From NCBI RefSeq assembly GCF_014647675.1, contig NZ_BMPQ01000008.1, forward strand, positions 84,559-148,558: a stretch of 64,000 nucleotides of DNA. The letters are read 5' to 3'. A program made the position numbers and the translations under genes. Positions 14,846 to 22,986 of the stretch are shown one piece after another; positions within the stretch are counted from its first letter, which is position 1, and each line of letters starts with the position of its first letter. The notes beneath the pieces were generated by a model that was not told the origin of the DNA, did no database searches, and was given only the letters and a program-made list of their open reading frames with translations. This stretch comes from Streptomyces flaveus (GTDB taxonomy: Bacteria > Actinomycetota > Actinomycetes > Streptomycetales > Streptomycetaceae).

Positions 14846-15946
14846 TTAGTGCGCGATGTCCCCGTAGCCCTCGATCTCGCGCGGGTCGCGCGTGCCGGGA
14901 CCCACATAGCGCGCGGACGGCCGTACGAGGCGGCCCGTGCGCTTCTGTTCCAGGATGTGGGCGGACCAGCCTGCCGTGCGGGCGCAGGTGAACATGGATG
15001 TGAACATGTGGGCCGGGACTTCGGCGAAGTCGAGGACGATGGCGGCCCAGAACTCGACGTTGGTCGCCAGGACGCGGTCGGGGCGGCGGGCGTGGAGTTC
15101 GGCGAGGGCTGCCTTTTCCAGGGCTTCGGCGATTTCGAAGCGGGGGGCGCCGAGTTCGCGGGCGGTGCGGCGGAGGACTCGGGCCCGGGGGTCTTCGGCG
15201 CGGTAGACGCGGTGGCCGAAGCCCATGAGGCGTTCGCCCTTGTCGAGGGCCTGGCGTACGTAGGCGTCGGCGTTCCCGGTGCGTTCGATCTCCTCGATCA
15301 TGCCGAGTACGCGGGAGGGGGCGCCGCCGTGGAGGGGGCCGGACATCGCGCCGACCGCACCAGAAAGTGCTGCCGCCACGTCTGCGCCGGTCGACGCGAT
15401 CACGCGCGCCGTGAAGGTGGACGCGTTCATGCCGTGTTCGGCGGCCGACGTCCAGTACGCGTCGACTGCCGCGACGTGCTTGGGGTCGGGTTCGCCGCGC
15501 CAGCGGATCATGAAGCGTTCTACGACGGACTGGGCCTTGTCGATCTCGCGCTGCGGGACCATGGGCATGCCGGGGCCGCGGGCGGACTGGGCGACGTAGG
15601 AGAGGGCCATGACGGCGGCGCGGGCGAGGTCTTCGCGGGCCTGCTGCTCGTCGATGTCCAGCAGGGGTTTCAGGCCCCAGACCGGCGCCAGCATGGCGAG
15701 GGCCGACTGGACGTCCACGCGGATGTCGCCGGAGTGTACGGGGATCGGGAAGGGCTCGGCGGGCGGCAGGCCGGGGTTGAAGGCGCCGTCGACGAGCAGG
15801 CCCCAGACGTTTCCGAACGAGACGTGGCCGACCAGATCCTCGATGTCGACGCCCCGGTATCGCAGGGCGCCGCCCTCCTTGTCCGGTTCGGCGATCTCCG
15901 TCTCGAAAGCGATGACTCCCTCGAGTCCGGGTACGAAGTCGGACAT
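14846..15946 (-). CDS. citA: Citrate synthase
   Basis: A 366-residue citrate synthase that condenses acetyl-CoA and oxaloacetate at the entry of the TCA cycle. Active-site motifs are readable: EHGMNASTFTAR (first His), GALSGPLHGGA-like AMSGPLHGGAPSRV, LMGFGHRVYRAEDPRA (second His) and NVEFWAAIVL plus MFTSMFTCARTAGWSAHILEQ near the end. Length fits the short bacterial type II-like class of Streptomyces. ATG 15946 (MSDFVPG) is preferred to ATG 15961 because AGGAG lies 7 nt before it. The 5' leader (about 15950-16010 read minus) is strikingly C- and A-rich and nearly free of pairing. It is divergent from pdxH. Confidence 0.93.
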   Translation of the reverse strand: MSDFVPGLEGVIAFETEIAEPDKEGGALRYRGVDIEDLVGHVSFGNVWGLLVDGAFNPGLPPAEPFPIPVHSGDIRVDVQSALAMLAPVWGLKPLLDIDEQQAREDLARAAVMALSYVAQSARGPGMPMVPQREIDKAQSVVERFMIRWRGEPDPKHVAAVDAYWTSAAEHGMNASTFTARVIASTGADVAAALSGAVGAMSGPLHGGAPSRVLGMIEEIERTGNADAYVRQALDKGERLMGFGHRVYRAEDPRARVLRRTARELGAPRFEIAEALEKAALAELHARRPDRVLATNVEFWAAIVLDFAEVPAHMFTSMFTCARTAGWSAHILEQKRTGRLVRPSARYVGPGTRDPREIEGYGDIAH

Positions 15947-16178
15947 CAGGCGGCTCCTCATGATGTGTGCGACGGGTGGTGTTGTGGGGGTTGCGTTTGG
16001 AGTTGCTGGGTGTGCGTACGTCGGTGATGGTCGGGTTGCCGACGTGCGGTTCCGCGGTCGCGGCTGGACTCGCGGTCCGTACGTACGTGCGTACCCCGGT
16101 GATGCCCGCTACGGCGGGCGGTCACCCGTTTCGGCCACAGGACGATATCCCTTGGTGCCATCTTTGGGGAGAGTTCGC

Positions 16179-16191
16179 GGCACTCAGTGCC
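16179..16191. promoter_or_regulatory. Palindrome in the citA-pdxH intergenic region
   Basis: GGCACT-C-AGTGCC (16179-16191) is a perfect 6-bp dyad with a 1-bp centre, followed directly by CACGTG (16191-16196). It lies 72 bp before the pdxH start and about 230 bp before citA. A shared operator is possible; the rest of the 316-bp gap shows no gene. Confidence 0.4.
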
Positions 16192-16262
16192 ACGTGTGAC
16201 GAAGCACACGCCCACCGGGTAACCCTCGGTATGCGGCGATCGGGATACGGCAAGATGACCGC

Positions 16263-16937
16263 GTGACCGACCATGACCCTGTCCTCGATCCGGCCCTGAT
16301 GCGCAAGCAGTACCGGGCCGAGGGACTCGACGAGACCGAGCTGGCCGACGGCCCGGTGGAGCAGTTCGCGCGCTGGTTCAGGCAGGCGGCGCAGGCCGCG
16401 TTGCAGGGCGCGGTGTACGAGCCGAACGCCATGGTCGTGTCCACGGCGGACGCGGAGGGCCGGCCGAGTTCGCGGACGGTGCTGCTGAAGCAGTACGACG
16501 AGCGGGGCTTCGTCTTCTACACGAACTACGAGTCCCGTAAGGCGCGCGATCTGGCGGAGAACGCGTATGTCTCGCTGCTGTTCCCGTGGCATGCGCTGGC
16601 CCGCCAGGTCGTCGTCAGTGGTGTCGCGCGGCGTACGGGGCGTGACGAGACGGCGGCTTATTTCCGGACCCGTCCGCATGGCTCCCAGCTCGGCGCCTGG
16701 GCCAGCGCGCAGTCCGCTGTGGTCGCCTCGCGGGCCGAACTGGACGCGGCGTACGCCGCGTTGGCCGCCCGTTACCCGGAGGGTGAGCAGGTTCCGGTGC
16801 CGCCGAACTGGGGTGGTTTCCGTGTGGAGCCTCAGGCGGTCGAGTTCTGGCAGGGGCGGGAGAACCGGCTGCACGACCGGCTGCGGTACGTCGCGGCGCC
16901 CGGGGGCGGGTGGCGGGTGGAGCGGCTCAGTCCCTGA
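16263..16937 (+). CDS. pdxH: Pyridoxamine 5'-phosphate oxidase
   Basis: A 224-residue FMN enzyme making pyridoxal 5'-phosphate from pyridoxine or pyridoxamine phosphate, the last step of vitamin B6 synthesis and salvage. Family signatures are visible: [12 protein letters not shown] at the substrate-lid region, [27 protein letters not shown] (FMN binding), [25 protein letters not shown]-like [17 protein letters not shown], and WGGFRVEP...[14 protein letters not shown] near the C-terminus. The GTG at 16263 is the first in-frame start that keeps the full domain. Confidence 0.94.
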   Translation: MTDHDPVLDPALMRKQYRAEGLDETELADGPVEQFARWFRQAAQAALQGAVYEPNAMVVSTADAEGRPSSRTVLLKQYDERGFVFYTNYESRKARDLAENAYVSLLFPWHALARQVVVSGVARRTGRDETAAYFRTRPHGSQLGAWASAQSAVVASRAELDAAYAALAARYPEGEQVPVPPNWGGFRVEPQAVEFWQGRENRLHDRLRYVAAPGGGWRVERLSP

Positions 16938-16986
16938 GCAGGCGACTCGGTCCGTGACCGGTCGATACCGTCTCGTCCGCGGTCGG

Positions 16987-17604
16987 TCAGTCCAGTACGT
17001 CGTCCAGGAGCTTCGCCCACTGCGCGACGATCCGCTCCCGCCTCGCCCCGTCGTCCGTGAGCAGGTTCGCGAGGCCGAGGCCGCGGCCCATGTCGAGGAA
17101 GCCCTGGACGGTTTCGCGGACGCCGGGGCGGGATTCGTCGGCGCCGAGGAGGTCCACGGCGATGTGGTGGGTTTCGCGGCCGACGCGGGCCTCCAGCTCG
17201 GTGACGCGGGGGCGGAGCTGGTCCTCGTTGGAGGCGGCGACCCAGAGGTGGAGGGCGGCCCGGAAGAGTGGGCCGGTGTAGAGGTCGACGAGGGCGCGGA
17301 CGACGGCGCGGCGGTCCGTGGGACCGTCGGGGAAGAGGGCGCGCAGGGCGGTGGAGCGCTGTTCGGCGACGTACTCGACCGCTGCTGTGAAGAGGTCCTC
17401 GCGGGTCGGGAAGTGGTGCTGGGCGGCGCCGCGTGAGACGCCGGCGCGTTCGGCGACGGCGGAGACCGTGGAGCCCGCCCAGCCGTGTTCGGCGAGGCAG
17501 GCGACGGCGGCCTCCAGGAGGCGCTTGCGGGTGGCGCGGCTGCGGTCCTGCTTGGGGGCGCGGTCCTGTTTGGGGTCCACGAGCCCGGCCTTCACAGCAC
17601 CCAT
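16987..17604 (-). CDS. TetR-family regulator of the CoA-ester operon
   Basis: A 205-residue TetR protein: N-terminal helix-turn-helix TRKRLLEAAVACLAEHGWAGSTVSAVAERAGVSRGAAQHHFPTREDLFTAAVEYV and a helical ligand domain. It is the last gene of the long catabolic operon, overlapping the enoyl-CoA hydratase end by 13 nt, so it is probably an autoregulated repressor answering to an acyl-CoA intermediate. The dyad at 27136-27151 upstream of the first gene is a candidate site. The effector is not known. Confidence 0.88.
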   Translation of the reverse strand: MGAVKAGLVDPKQDRAPKQDRSRATRKRLLEAAVACLAEHGWAGSTVSAVAERAGVSRGAAQHHFPTREDLFTAAVEYVAEQRSTALRALFPDGPTDRRAVVRALVDLYTGPLFRAALHLWVAASNEDQLRPRVTELEARVGRETHHIAVDLLGADESRPGVRETVQGFLDMGRGLGLANLLTDDGARRERIVAQWAKLLDDVLD

Positions 17605-18338
17605 TGGGGATCCCGTCTTTCTCGGAAGGCCGTCATCCCCTCGTCGGCCTCGTCGGATTCGAACAGTCGGGCCGAGAGCCTGCTCATCCGGCCTGCGTCC
17701 TCGTAGAAGGTCTCCAGCACCTTAGCCGTGAGTAGCTGTTTCGTCTCCTTCAGTCCCTGGGGGGAGGCACGGCGCAGCCCGTCGAGGACGGGTTCGAGTA
17801 CCTCGTCGACGTCGCTGCCGGCCGCCGTGAGCAGGCCGATGCGTGCCGCTTCGGACGGCCCGAACTCCTCGCCGGTGAGGTAGTAGCGGGCCAGGGCGCG
17901 CGGGTCGGTGCGGGGCAGGAGTGGCAACGAGATGACGGCGGGCGCGACCCCGATGCGTACCTCTGTGAAGGCGAAGGTGGCCTCGGCGGAGGCGACCGCG
18001 ATGTCGCAGGCGCCGAGCAGGCCAAGGCCGCCCGCCCGTACGTGGCCGGTCACCCGGGCGACGACGGGCTTGCGCAGTGTGAGGATCTGCCGGAGCAGCT
18101 TGACCAGTTCTCTCGGGTGGGGAGGATGACGCAGGTCTGCGCCCGCGCAGAACGTGTTCCCGGTGTGGGTGAGGACGACGGCGCGTACGTCGCCGTCCTT
18201 GCCGCACCGGGTCAGTGCGTCCGTCAGTTCGCGCACCAGCCTGACCGACAGGGCGTTGCGGTTGTCCGGCGAGTCGAGGGTGAGGGTGGTGATGCCGCGG
18301 TGGTATATGGCACGTACGAAGGGCTCGATGTCCGTCAT
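17592..18338 (-). CDS. Enoyl-CoA hydratase/isomerase family protein
   Basis: A 248-residue crotonase-fold enzyme. The oxyanion-hole motifs are clear: GNTFCAGADLRHP near residue 59 and KPVVARVTGHVRAGGLGLLGACDIAVAS near residue 95. In place of the two catalytic Glu of classic hydratases the equivalent part reads FAFTEVRIGVAPAVISLP, so the exact reaction (hydration, isomerisation or lyase) is open. It overlaps the ligase gene by 4 nt (ATGA). In this operon it would hydrate an unsaturated acyl-CoA after the dehydrogenase or carboxylase steps. Confidence 0.88.
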   Translation of the reverse strand: MTDIEPFVRAIYHRGITTLTLDSPDNRNALSVRLVRELTDALTRCGKDGDVRAVVLTHTGNTFCAGADLRHPPHPRELVKLLRQILTLRKPVVARVTGHVRAGGLGLLGACDIAVASAEATFAFTEVRIGVAPAVISLPLLPRTDPRALARYYLTGEEFGPSEAARIGLLTAAGSDVDEVLEPVLDGLRRASPQGLKETKQLLTAKVLETFYEDAGRMSRLSARLFESDEADEGMTAFRERRDPQWVL

Positions 18339-19900
18339 AGGCGCTCCCTCAGTTCACGCCGCAGGATCTTCCCGGAGGCCGCCCTGGGCACCCCGCCGAT
18401 GAAGTCGACGTGCCGGATCTTCTTGTACGGGGCGACGCGTTCGGCGACGTACTGCATGACCTCACCTTCGGTGAGGTCGCCTGCCGTCGGCTGGCGCACC
18501 ACGTAGGCGTGCGGGACTTCGTTGTTGTCGGAGTCGTAGACCCCGATGACGGCGGCGTCGGCGATGCCGGGGTGTGTCAGCAGGAGGGCTTCGAGTTCGG
18601 CGGGGGCCACCTGGAAGCCCTTGTACTTGATCAGCTCCTTGACGCGGTCGACGACGAACAGCCAGCCCTCGGCGTCTACGTAACCGACGTCTCCGGTGTG
18701 CAGCCAGCCGTCCTCGTCGATCATCGCGGCGGTGGTCTCGGGGCGTCCCAGGTAACCCTTCATGATCTGCGGTCCGCGGATGGCGATCTCGCCGCGCTCG
18801 CCGACGCCGGCGTCCTTCGCGGGGTCATCCAGGGAGAGGATGCGCATCTCCGTGTTGGGGATGAGTTTTCCGACGCTTCCAGGGGGCGGGTTCTCGGCGT
18901 CCAGGGGTATGGCGTGGGTGCCGGGCGAGAGTTCTGTCATGCCGTACGCCTGGCCGACGGGCGGCAGCCCCAGTCTGCGCGAACAGGCGGTCGCCAGCTC
19001 GGCGTCCAGGGGGGCGGCGGCGCTGACGATGTACTTCAGGGACGACAGGTCATAGCCGTCGACGGCCGGGTGCTTGGCGAGGGCGAGGACTATCGGCGGA
19101 GCCACGTACAGGCTGGTGATGCGGTGCTTCTCGATGGTCCCGAGGAAGGTGTCGAGGTCGAAGCGGGGCAGTACGACGACCGTGGAGCCCTGTCTCAGGG
19201 GCGCGTTCATGAGAGCGGTGAGCCCGTAGATGTGGAAGAACGGAAGGACGGCCAGAATGCGGTCGCCGGGGCCCATCGGCAGGAGCGGCTCGAGCTGCGA
19301 CAGGTTGGTGGCGATGGACCGGTGGGTGAGCATCACGCCCTTGGGGACGCCGGTCGTCCCGGAGGAGTACGGGAGGGCCGCGACGTCCTCTGCGGGGTCG
19401 ATGTCCACGTCTGGTTCGGGGGCTGTGGAGCCGAGCATGTCGAGCAGCGAGCGGTGCCCTTCGGCCTGGTCGCAGACGAAGATCTCCCGTATGCCGCCCG
19501 CGATTTCGGCCGCCGTGCGCGCCGTCTGGAGGAGGGGTGACACGGTGACGATCCAGCGGGCGGCGCTGTCCCGCAGCTGCTTGCCGAACTCCTCGGCCGT
19601 GGCGAGCGGATGCACGGTGGTGACCGACGCCCCGGCGCGCGTGGCGGCGTAGAACGCGGCGGGGTAGGCGATGGTGTTCGGGCTGTGCAGGGCCAGTACG
19701 TCCCCCTTGCGGACGCCCGCCTCGGCGAGCGCGGCGGCGATCCGCCGGTGGAACGTGTCGAGTTGGGCGTACGTGAGGGTCGTACCCTCCACGCCGTCGA
19801 TGAGGGCCGGTGTGTCGCCCCGTTCGGCGGCGCAGCCCAGTACTGCCTCGTGGATGGGTTCTTCTACGGCGGGGACGTCTGCGTACTCGCTGCGGAACAT
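18335..19900 (-). CDS. Acyl-CoA synthetase (4-coumarate:CoA ligase type)
   Basis: A 521-residue AMP-forming ligase. AMP-binding motif LPYSSGTTGVPKGVMLTHR is near residue 177, the A5 motif QAYGMTEL near 316, GWLHTGDVGYVDAEGWLFVVDRVKELIKYKGFQVAPAELEA near 405, and the catalytic C-terminal Lys is in RAASGKILRREL. It activates a carboxylic acid to its CoA ester and so feeds the rest of the operon; 4-coumarate-like annotation reflects sequence type, not a proven substrate. A 59-bp gap separates it from the acyl-CoA dehydrogenase gene upstream. Confidence 0.92.
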   Translation of the reverse strand: MFRSEYADVPAVEEPIHEAVLGCAAERGDTPALIDGVEGTTLTYAQLDTFHRRIAAALAEAGVRKGDVLALHSPNTIAYPAAFYAATRAGASVTTVHPLATAEEFGKQLRDSAARWIVTVSPLLQTARTAAEIAGGIREIFVCDQAEGHRSLLDMLGSTAPEPDVDIDPAEDVAALPYSSGTTGVPKGVMLTHRSIATNLSQLEPLLPMGPGDRILAVLPFFHIYGLTALMNAPLRQGSTVVVLPRFDLDTFLGTIEKHRITSLYVAPPIVLALAKHPAVDGYDLSSLKYIVSAAAPLDAELATACSRRLGLPPVGQAYGMTELSPGTHAIPLDAENPPPGSVGKLIPNTEMRILSLDDPAKDAGVGERGEIAIRGPQIMKGYLGRPETTAAMIDEDGWLHTGDVGYVDAEGWLFVVDRVKELIKYKGFQVAPAELEALLLTHPGIADAAVIGVYDSDNNEVPHAYVVRQPTAGDLTEGEVMQYVAERVAPYKKIRHVDFIGGVPRAASGKILRRELRERL

Positions 19901-19959
19901 GGTTCCTCCTGGGGCGGCGTTGTACGACGCTGTACTGCCTGGCAGGACTGTTGCACGGC

Positions 19960-21099
19960 TTAGTAGGACTTGGGCAAGCCCAGTGTCTGGTGGGAGACGT
20001 AGTTGAGGATCATCTCCCGGCTGACGGGAGCGATCCGGGCCACACGGGACGCCGTGATGAGCGAGGCGAGCCCGAACTCGCTGGTCAGGCCGTTGCCGCC
20101 GAGGGTGTGCACGGCCTGGTCGACGGCTTTCACGCAGGCCTCACCGGCCGCGTACTTCGCCATGTTGGCGGCCTCTCCGGCGGCGGTGTCGTCGCCCGCG
20201 TCGTACAGGGCGGCGGCTTTCTGCATCATCAGGCGGGCGAGTTCGAGGTCGATGTGGGCCTGCGCGAGGGGGTGCGCGATGGCCTGGTGGGCGCCGATGG
20301 GTTCCTTCCAGACGGTGCGCTCGCGGGCGTATTCGACCGCCCTGGAGAGCGCGTAACGGCCCATGCCGATCGCGAACGCGGCTGTCATGACGCGCTCCGG
20401 GTTGAGGCCCGCGAAGAGCTGGAGCAGTCCGGCGTCCTCGTCGCCGACGAGGGCGTCCGCGGGCAGGCGTACGTCGTCGAGGGTGAGCTCGAACTGGTAC
20501 TCCGTGGTGTGGAGTTCCATGTCGATGCGGCGGTGTTCGAAGCCGGCCGCTTCGCGCGGGACGATGAACAGGCAGGGCTTGAGCCTGCCGGTGCGGGCGT
20601 CCTCCGTGCGGCCGACGACGAGGGTGGCGTCGGCCTTGTCCACTCCGGAGATGAAGACCTTGCGGCCGGTGAGGAGCCAGTCGGTGCCGTTGCCGTCCCG
20701 GCGGGCTGTGGTGGTGAGGCGGTGGCTGTTGGAACCGGCGTCTGGTTCGGTGATGCCGAAGGCCATGAGGCGAGAGCCGTCTGCCAGGCCTGGGAGCCAT
20801 TCCTGTTTCTGGGTGTCGGTGCCGAAGCGGGCGATCACCGTGCCGCAGATCGCCGGCGACACGATCATCATGAGCAGGGGGCAGCCTGCGGCTCCCAACT
20901 CCTCCAGGACTATGGAGAGTTCGGATATGCCGCCGCCTCCGCCGCCGTGTTCCTCGGGGAGGTTGACTCCTAGGAAGCCGAGTTTGGCTGTTTCCGACCA
21001 GAGTTCGTCGGGGGCGTGGTTGCGGCCGTGGCGTTTGCCCAGGGCTGCGACCGCTGCTCGCAGGGCTGTGTGTTCTTCGGTTTCCACTACGGGGGGCAT
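19960..21099 (-). CDS. Acyl-CoA dehydrogenase
   Basis: A 379-residue flavoenzyme that oxidises acyl-CoA to 2-enoyl-CoA and passes electrons to ETF. The signatures AFGITEPDAGSNSHRLTTTA (residues about 134-153) and KVFISGVDKADATLVVGRT are present, with RAVEYARERTVWKEPIGAHQAIAHPLAQ and GNGLTSEFGLASLITASRVARIAPVSREMILNYVSHQTLGLPKSY at the C-terminus. It reads in the same direction as the carboxylase genes upstream with an 8-nt gap. Citronellyl-CoA or isovaleryl-CoA dehydrogenase roles are both compatible with the neighbours. Confidence 0.92.
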   Translation of the reverse strand: MPPVVETEEHTALRAAVAALGKRHGRNHAPDELWSETAKLGFLGVNLPEEHGGGGGGISELSIVLEELGAAGCPLLMMIVSPAICGTVIARFGTDTQKQEWLPGLADGSRLMAFGITEPDAGSNSHRLTTTARRDGNGTDWLLTGRKVFISGVDKADATLVVGRTEDARTGRLKPCLFIVPREAAGFEHRRIDMELHTTEYQFELTLDDVRLPADALVGDEDAGLLQLFAGLNPERVMTAAFAIGMGRYALSRAVEYARERTVWKEPIGAHQAIAHPLAQAHIDLELARLMMQKAAALYDAGDDTAAGEAANMAKYAAGEACVKAVDQAVHTLGGNGLTSEFGLASLITASRVARIAPVSREMILNYVSHQTLGLPKSY

Positions 21100-21107
21100 G
21101 GGGCTCC

Positions 21108-22976
21108 TCAGGGAGAAGGGGGCTCGTTGTCCTGGACCACCGCCAGCAAGGTGCCGACCTCCACCTGCCGGCCTGGAGTTGCGTGCAGGGCGCTGAGCGT
21201 CCCTGAGACGGGGGCGGAGATCTTGTGTTCCATCTTCATCGCCTCCAGCCAGATGAGGGGCTCTCCTGCCCGCACAGAGGATCCCTCGGTGAGGCCCTCG
21301 GCGACCCGTACGACCGTGCCCGGCATCGGTGCGAGCAGGGAGCCCGGCTCTTGCTGGGCCGTGGGGTCGGGGAAGCGGGGCAGGGCCGTGAGCGCGGTGC
21401 TGTTCACGTACACCTCGTCGCCGTACCTCGTCACCTCGAAGTGCCGCCGTACGCCGTCTACTTCGAGTACGACCAGGTCAGCGGCGATGTGGAGCACCCG
21501 TACCCCTTCGGCGGTCAGGCCGTCCCGCGTGTGCCGGTAGCGGACCTCGTGCTCGGTGTCGGTCGCCTCGTCGCGGTAGCGCTTGAGCTGGGGCTGCGAG
21601 GGGAGGTTGCGCCAGCCGCCGAAGCGGGAGCGGCCGTGGGCGTCGGCGAGGGCGGCTGCCAGGGGTGCGTACGGGTCCGGGGCAGGCGTCGTCAGCTCGG
21701 GCAGGTGCCGGTCGTAGAAGCCCGTGTCCATGTGGGCCGTCGCGAACTCCGGGTGTCTGAGCGAACGTACGAGCAGGTCCCTGTTGGTGACCGGACCGTG
21801 GATCGTCGCTCTCTCCAGGGCGCCCGCCAGCTTGCGCAGGGCCTCCGCGCGCGTGGGGGCGTAGGCGACGGCCTTGGCGAGCATCGGGTCGTAGTGGACG
21901 CCGATCTCGTCGCCGTCCTCGTAGCCGGTGTCCAGGCGGACGTCGGGGACGGTGAGGCGGTGCAGGGTGCCGGTCTGCGGGGTCCAGCCGTTCGCGGGAT
22001 CCTCCGCGTACAGGCGGGCCTCGATCGCGTGGCCGGACGGGAGCGGCGGGTTGCCGTCCAGGGCAGCGCCCTCGGCGACCCGGATCTGGAGGGCCACGAG
22101 GTCGAGGCCGAACACCGCCTCCGTGACGGGGTGTTCCACCTGGAGGCGGGTGTTCATCTCCAGGAAGTGCGCCTTGCCGTCGGCTACTAGGAACTCGACC
22201 GTGCCCGCGCCCACGTAGTCGACCGCGCGGGCGGCACGTACGGCCATCGCGCACAAGGAGTCGGCTAGTTCGGATGTCAAACCCGGTGCCGGGGCCTCCT
22301 CGATCACCTTCTGGTGGCGGCGCTGGAGGGAGCAGTCGCGGGTGCCGAGCGGCCACACCATGCCGTGTGCGTCAGCCAGGATCTGGACCTCGACATGCCG
22401 GCCGCCCTCCACGTAGGGCTCGATGAACACCTCGTCGTCCCCGAAGGCGCTCAGGGCCTCGGCCCGCGCCGCAGCCAACTCGCCTTCCAGGTCGGCGAGT
22501 CGGCGTACGACACGCATGCCGCGCCCGCCGCCGCCCGCGGCGGCCTTCACCAGGACGGGCAGGTCGTCCTCCTTGACGTCCTTGGCGTCGGTCAGCGAGG
22601 TGAGCCCCATCAGCTCCTTGGCGCGCGTCTTGGAGGCCATCACCTCGATCGCCTCGGGCGGCGGTCCGATCCAGACGAGGCCCGCGTCGAGGACGGCTCG
22701 GGCGAAGTCGGCGTTCTCGGAGAGGAAGCCATATCCGGGATGCACGGCGTCCGCGCCCGCGCTCAGCGCCGCCTTCACGATCAGCTCGCCGCGCAGATAC
22801 GTGTCCGAAGGCGCCGCACCGGGGAGGCGTACCGCCGCGTCGGCCACGCGCGCGTGGAGGGCGTTTTCGTCGGCGTCCGAGTACACGGCGACCGTTCGGA
22901 TCCCCAACTCACGGCACGTGCGGAAGACACGGCAGGCGATCTCGCCCCGGTTGGCGACCAGCACACTGGAAATCAC
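21108..22976 (-). CDS. Acyl-CoA carboxylase alpha subunit (biotin carboxylase + biotin carrier)
   Basis: A 622-residue subunit starting VISSVLVANRGEIACRVFRTCRELG, with ATP-grasp motifs GGGGRGMRVV near residue 158 and EMNTRLQVEHPVTE near 275, and a C-terminal biotinyl domain with the biotin-accepting Lys in WLEAMKMEHKI. It carboxylates its own biotin with ATP and bicarbonate; the beta subunit passes the carboxyl group to the acyl-CoA. The GTG at 22976 is chosen because GAGGGGG lies just upstream and the family begins there. It follows the beta-subunit gene by 10 nt. Confidence 0.93.
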   Translation of the reverse strand: MISSVLVANRGEIACRVFRTCRELGIRTVAVYSDADENALHARVADAAVRLPGAAPSDTYLRGELIVKAALSAGADAVHPGYGFLSENADFARAVLDAGLVWIGPPPEAIEVMASKTRAKELMGLTSLTDAKDVKEDDLPVLVKAAAGGGGRGMRVVRRLADLEGELAAARAEALSAFGDDEVFIEPYVEGGRHVEVQILADAHGMVWPLGTRDCSLQRRHQKVIEEAPAPGLTSELADSLCAMAVRAARAVDYVGAGTVEFLVADGKAHFLEMNTRLQVEHPVTEAVFGLDLVALQIRVAEGAALDGNPPLPSGHAIEARLYAEDPANGWTPQTGTLHRLTVPDVRLDTGYEDGDEIGVHYDPMLAKAVAYAPTRAEALRKLAGALERATIHGPVTNRDLLVRSLRHPEFATAHMDTGFYDRHLPELTTPAPDPYAPLAAALADAHGRSRFGGWRNLPSQPQLKRYRDEATDTEHEVRYRHTRDGLTAEGVRVLHIAADLVVLEVDGVRRHFEVTRYGDEVYVNSTALTALPRFPDPTAQQEPGSLLAPMPGTVVRVAEGLTEGSSVRAGEPLIWLEAMKMEHKISAPVSGTLSALHATPGRQVEVGTLLAVVQDNEPPSP

Positions 22977-22986
22977 GGGGACCCCC

